From Clostridiales bacterium (GTDB lineage Bacteria; Bacillota; Clostridia; Saccharofermentanales; Saccharofermentanaceae), in assembly GCA_017527865.1 (NCBI GenBank), contig JAFXPN010000039.1, positions 1-64,000 of the forward strand: a stretch of 64,000 nucleotides of DNA, in the 5' to 3' direction. Positions within the stretch are counted from its first letter, which is position 1, and the number at the start of each line of letters is the position of its first letter. Under the pieces are notes generated by a model. That model was not told the origin of the DNA and did no database searches. It was given only the letters and a program-made list of their open reading frames with translations. This document shows positions 63,577 through 64,000 of the stretch, piece by piece. A program made the translations under genes and the position numbers.

Positions 63577-64000
63577 ATGGGCGGTGGAGCAGTAGCAGGA
63601 ATAATCATAGCGGTAATACTTATCATATTCGCTATCTCTTGCATCAAGGTAGTACCTCAGGCGACGACATTCATCATCGAGAGATTCGGTACTTATAAGA
63701 CGACATGGGATACGGGTATCCACCTGAAGGTTCCGGTAATCGACAGGGTGGCCAAGAAGATATCGCTGAAGGAGAAGGTCGCGGACTTCGCGCCTCAGGC
63801 AGTTATCACAAAGGATAACGTTACGATGCAGATCGACACGGTCCTTTTCTATCAGATCGTAGATCCCAAGCTCTATACATACGGCATCGAGCGTCCCATC
63901 TCGGCTATCGAGAACCTGTCGGCAACGACTCTCCGTAACATCATCGGTGAACTCGAGCTCGACCAGACTCTTACATCAAGAGACATCATCAACTCCAAGA
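63577..64000 (+). CDS. SPFH/band 7 (stomatin-like) protein, 3' truncated by window
   Basis: The 141 codons present have one N-terminal membrane helix ('AGIIIAVILIIFAISCI') followed by the SPFH domain ('VVPQATTFIIERFGTYKTTW', 'ISLKEKVADFAPQAVITKDN' and 'LRNIIGELELDQTLTSRDII'). The resemblance is to the QmcA/YbbK or stomatin type. AAGGAGG upstream of ATG 63577. The frame is open to the right edge. Confidence 0.9.
   Translation, partial: MGGGAVAGIIIAVILIIFAISCIKVVPQATTFIIERFGTYKTTWDTGIHLKVPVIDRVAKKISLKEKVADFAPQAVITKDNVTMQIDTVLFYQIVDPKLYTYGIERPISAIENLSATTLRNIIGELELDQTLTSRDIINSK

Overview
The window is chromosomal DNA of a Gram-positive anaerobe-type bacterium, most likely a member of Bacillota, class Clostridia. 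The signs are a Firmicutes-style S10-spc-alpha ribosomal cluster followed by ECF transporter genes and truA, a zinc-type S14, strong AGGAGG ribosome binding sites, a short HisG with HisZ, a WalRK-like locus, FtsEX with an M23 hydrolase, and secreted DUF4214 and DUF5648-type proteins. The genus cannot be named from sequence alone. Most genes are on the plus strand; the arginine operon and one nuclease gene are on the minus strand.

Layout. 1-300: end of an rRNA operon (23S tail, 5S, terminator). 300-5632: two-component system, MurA, WalJ-type hydrolase and RlmH, resembling a WalRK locus with murA inserted. 5648-8591: an Hsp70 with a divergent J-domain partner. 8588-17986: an 11-gene histidine operon behind a consensus promoter and a TrpR-like palindrome, with purC in the middle, a HisF-HisI fusion, and a secreted possible caspase-fold protein at the end. 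18006-21624: rpmG-secE-nusG-rplKAJL, ending in a terminator rather than running into rpoBC. 21637-21881: two tRNAs. 21931-25610: heterodimeric ABC exporter. 25665-29490: accessory region with two secreted proteins, an Rpn-type nuclease and several unexplained repeats and hairpins. 29517-30443: ispE. 30408-35259: argCBDF plus a GNAT acetyltransferase on the minus strand, behind an ARG box sitting between the -35 and -10. 35397-36623: sugar ABC ATPase. 36662-42391: PucR-type regulator, FtsE, FtsX, M23 hydrolase, Hsp33. 42437-58538: the S10-spc-alpha supercluster with secY, adk, map, infA and rpoA, lacking rpmD. 58554-64000: fused EcfA1A2, EcfT, ROK kinase, TruA, an NfeD-like protein and a truncated SPFH protein.

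How it works together. Most of the window is core machinery for translation, protein export, cell-wall precursor synthesis, division-linked wall hydrolysis and amino-acid synthesis. The histidine and arginine operons each carry a visible operator-like element. Several promoters have perfect or near-perfect -10 elements, and a subset sits so close to the start codon that the transcripts may be leaderless. Several core proteins (the sensor kinase, FtsE, SecE, L10) carry long acidic or low-complexity C-terminal tails.

I did not find a clear new defence system, CRISPR array, prophage or integrated element. The best candidates for something undescribed are the caspase-like secreted protein coupled to hisE, the his operon architecture, the GNAT in an arg operon without argJ, and the repeat-rich DNA around 27.6-29.5 kb.
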